Of a DNA stretch of 43,892 bases, positions 42,989 to 43,892 are shown one piece after another. The position numbers and the translations under genes were made by a program. The notes beneath the pieces are model-generated. The model saw only the letters and a list, made by a program, of their open reading frames with translations, was not told the DNA's origin and did not search any database. Origin of the DNA: Cryobacterium sinapicolor. Lineage in GTDB: Bacteria > Actinomycetota > Actinomycetes > Actinomycetales > Microbacteriaceae. The DNA is taken from positions 13,531 through 57,422 of the forward strand of contig NZ_SOGQ01000045.1 in assembly GCF_004403465.1 (NCBI RefSeq). The letters are read 5' to 3'. Each line of letters begins with the position of its first letter. Within the stretch, counting starts at the first letter, position 1.

Positions 42989-43892
42989 AGACGCCGAGCG
43001 CCGGGGGTGGCGCACCAAGCCCTCCCGTGTGTTCGCGGCGGTCGCCCTCGGGGCGGTCTCGGCATCCGTGGGCGTCGCGGCGCCGGCGGCGTTCGCCGAG
43101 CCCGGCTACCCCAGCTGGGACGACGTGGCGCAGGCCAAGCTCAGCGAGGCGACCAAGCAGGCCGAGATCGAATCGATCACCGAGCTGCTCCAGGGCCTGC
43201 AGGTCACGGCGACCGCGGCCACCAAGACCTCCCTGATCAAGGCGGAAGCGTACCGGGTCGCTCTGGACGACCTCGAGGCGGCCACGGCGCGTGAAGCGAG
43301 CCTGGCGAGGCAGGTCCAGGCGGCGGATGCCCGTGCCGCCACCTCGAAGATGCGGGCCGGCCTGATCGCCGCCCACCTGGCGAAGACCGGTGCGCAGGAC
43401 CTGTCGATGACCCTGTTCCTCAACGGCGACAACGCCGACCAGTTGCTGGGACAGCTCGGCACCGCGAGCAAACTGAGTGAGCAGTCCGACACGATCTATC
43501 GCGAGGCACTGCAGGACAAGAACACCGCCGAGTCCCTCGGGGAGCAGGCGGCGTCCGCTGCCGTGGAGCGCACCCGGCTCAGCGCCGAATCACTGACCAG
43601 GTACGAGGCGGCGAATGTGGCCGCGCAGGCCGCCGAGACGGCATACGAGACCGAGCAGCAGCGCTCCACCGAGCTTTTCGCGCAGCTCGCCCTCCTCAAG
43701 GACACCACGGCCGAGGCTGAACGCGCCTACCAGGCCGGTCAGGACGCCGAGGCGGCGGCCGCGTCCCTCGCCCGGGCCCAGGCGGCGGCAGCCGTGCAGG
43801 CCGCTGCCGACGCCCAGAAGGCGGCGGCCCGGACGCCCGCAGCCGGTCAGAGCACGCCCCGGCAGCCGGCCGCCCAGCCCGTGCGGCAGCCC
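42981..43892 (+). CDS. Secreted coiled-coil protein, paralogue of the M23 gene (cut by window end)
   Basis: An open frame runs from a TTG at 42981 through the last base. It encodes a basic N-terminus, a signal peptide ending AAFA, a mature start EPGYPSWDDVAQAK and a long coiled coil. Several segments match the preceding protein: YPSWDDV against YPTWQDV, LSMTLFLNGDNADQLLGQLG against LSVNLFLDGEASGEDADALL, and TAESLGEQA. A Pro/Ala/Gln-rich linker has begun at the edge, so an M23 or another cell-wall domain probably follows outside. The TTG overlaps the previous stop by 8 bases; a GTG at 43029 would remove the basic region. It is a tandem duplicate of the preceding gene. Confidence 0.8.
   Translation, partial: MARDAERRGWRTKPSRVFAAVALGAVSASVGVAAPAAFAEPGYPSWDDVAQAKLSEATKQAEIESITELLQGLQVTATAATKTSLIKAEAYRVALDDLEAATAREASLARQVQAADARAATSKMRAGLIAAHLAKTGAQDLSMTLFLNGDNADQLLGQLGTASKLSEQSDTIYREALQDKNTAESLGEQAASAAVERTRLSAESLTRYEAANVAAQAAETAYETEQQRSTELFAQLALLKDTTAEAERAYQAGQDAEAAAASLARAQAAAAVQAAADAQKAAARTPAAGQSTPRQPAAQPVRQP

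Overview
The window comes from a G+C-rich actinobacterium, most likely a member of the Microbacteriaceae (Cryobacterium/Leifsonia-like). The evidence is G+C-rich codon use, many GTG starts and 4-base start/stop overlaps, a tRNA Glu-Asp-Phe cluster, secreted coiled-coil/M23 proteins whose mature ends begin near YPxWxDV, and frequent use of the octamer CGGATGCC. The family assignment is inference from these traits; there is no rRNA or other marker in the window.

Layout. (1) 1-449: intergenic DNA with a CGTCC tandem repeat and three long inverted repeats. (2) 450-5140, minus strand: a high-affinity branched-chain amino-acid type ABC importer (livK, livH, a fused livM-livG, livF), preceded by a TetR-type palindrome. 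(3) 5316-11663: housekeeping genes, namely an EamA transporter, RecQ helicase, a SAM methyltransferase and an acyl-CoA oxidase. (4) 11915-15696: an ABC-2 exporter coupled to a NarL-type two-component system, followed by proline iminopeptidase (15744-16700). (5) 16936-38723: a large exopolysaccharide (EPS) and surface-polymer locus. (6) 39127-40600: a YpfJ-type metalloprotease and a hexapeptide acyltransferase. (7) 40905-41392, minus strand: tRNA-Glu, tRNA-Asp and tRNA-Phe with a strong terminator. (8) 41567 to the end: two tandem secreted coiled-coil proteins, the first an M23 endopeptidase and the second cut by the window edge.

The EPS locus has the parts of a Wzx/Wzy pathway. A polyprenyl-phosphate glycosylphosphotransferase starts the repeat unit on the lipid carrier. 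gmd and fcl make GDP-L-fucose, and two GT4 glycosyltransferases extend the unit. Hexapeptide acyltransferases and perhaps an SGNH protein decorate it. A Wzx-like flippase exports it, a Wzy-like protein polymerises it, and a fused Wzz/BY-kinase controls chain length. Unusually, the locus also holds a TagD-like cytidylyltransferase, a CDP-alcohol phosphotransferase and a GDPD-like Tat lipoprotein, which suggests a polyol-phosphate substituent. It also holds two large secreted proteins, a GH71-like glycosidase and a propeller/LamG/FN3 mosaic, that share a DNRLRE module. The locus is split into several transcription units on both strands, looks less G+C-rich than its flanks, and is poor in the CGGATGCC octamer, which suggests it was acquired horizontally.

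I saw no CRISPR array, transposase, integrase, phage gene or rRNA gene.
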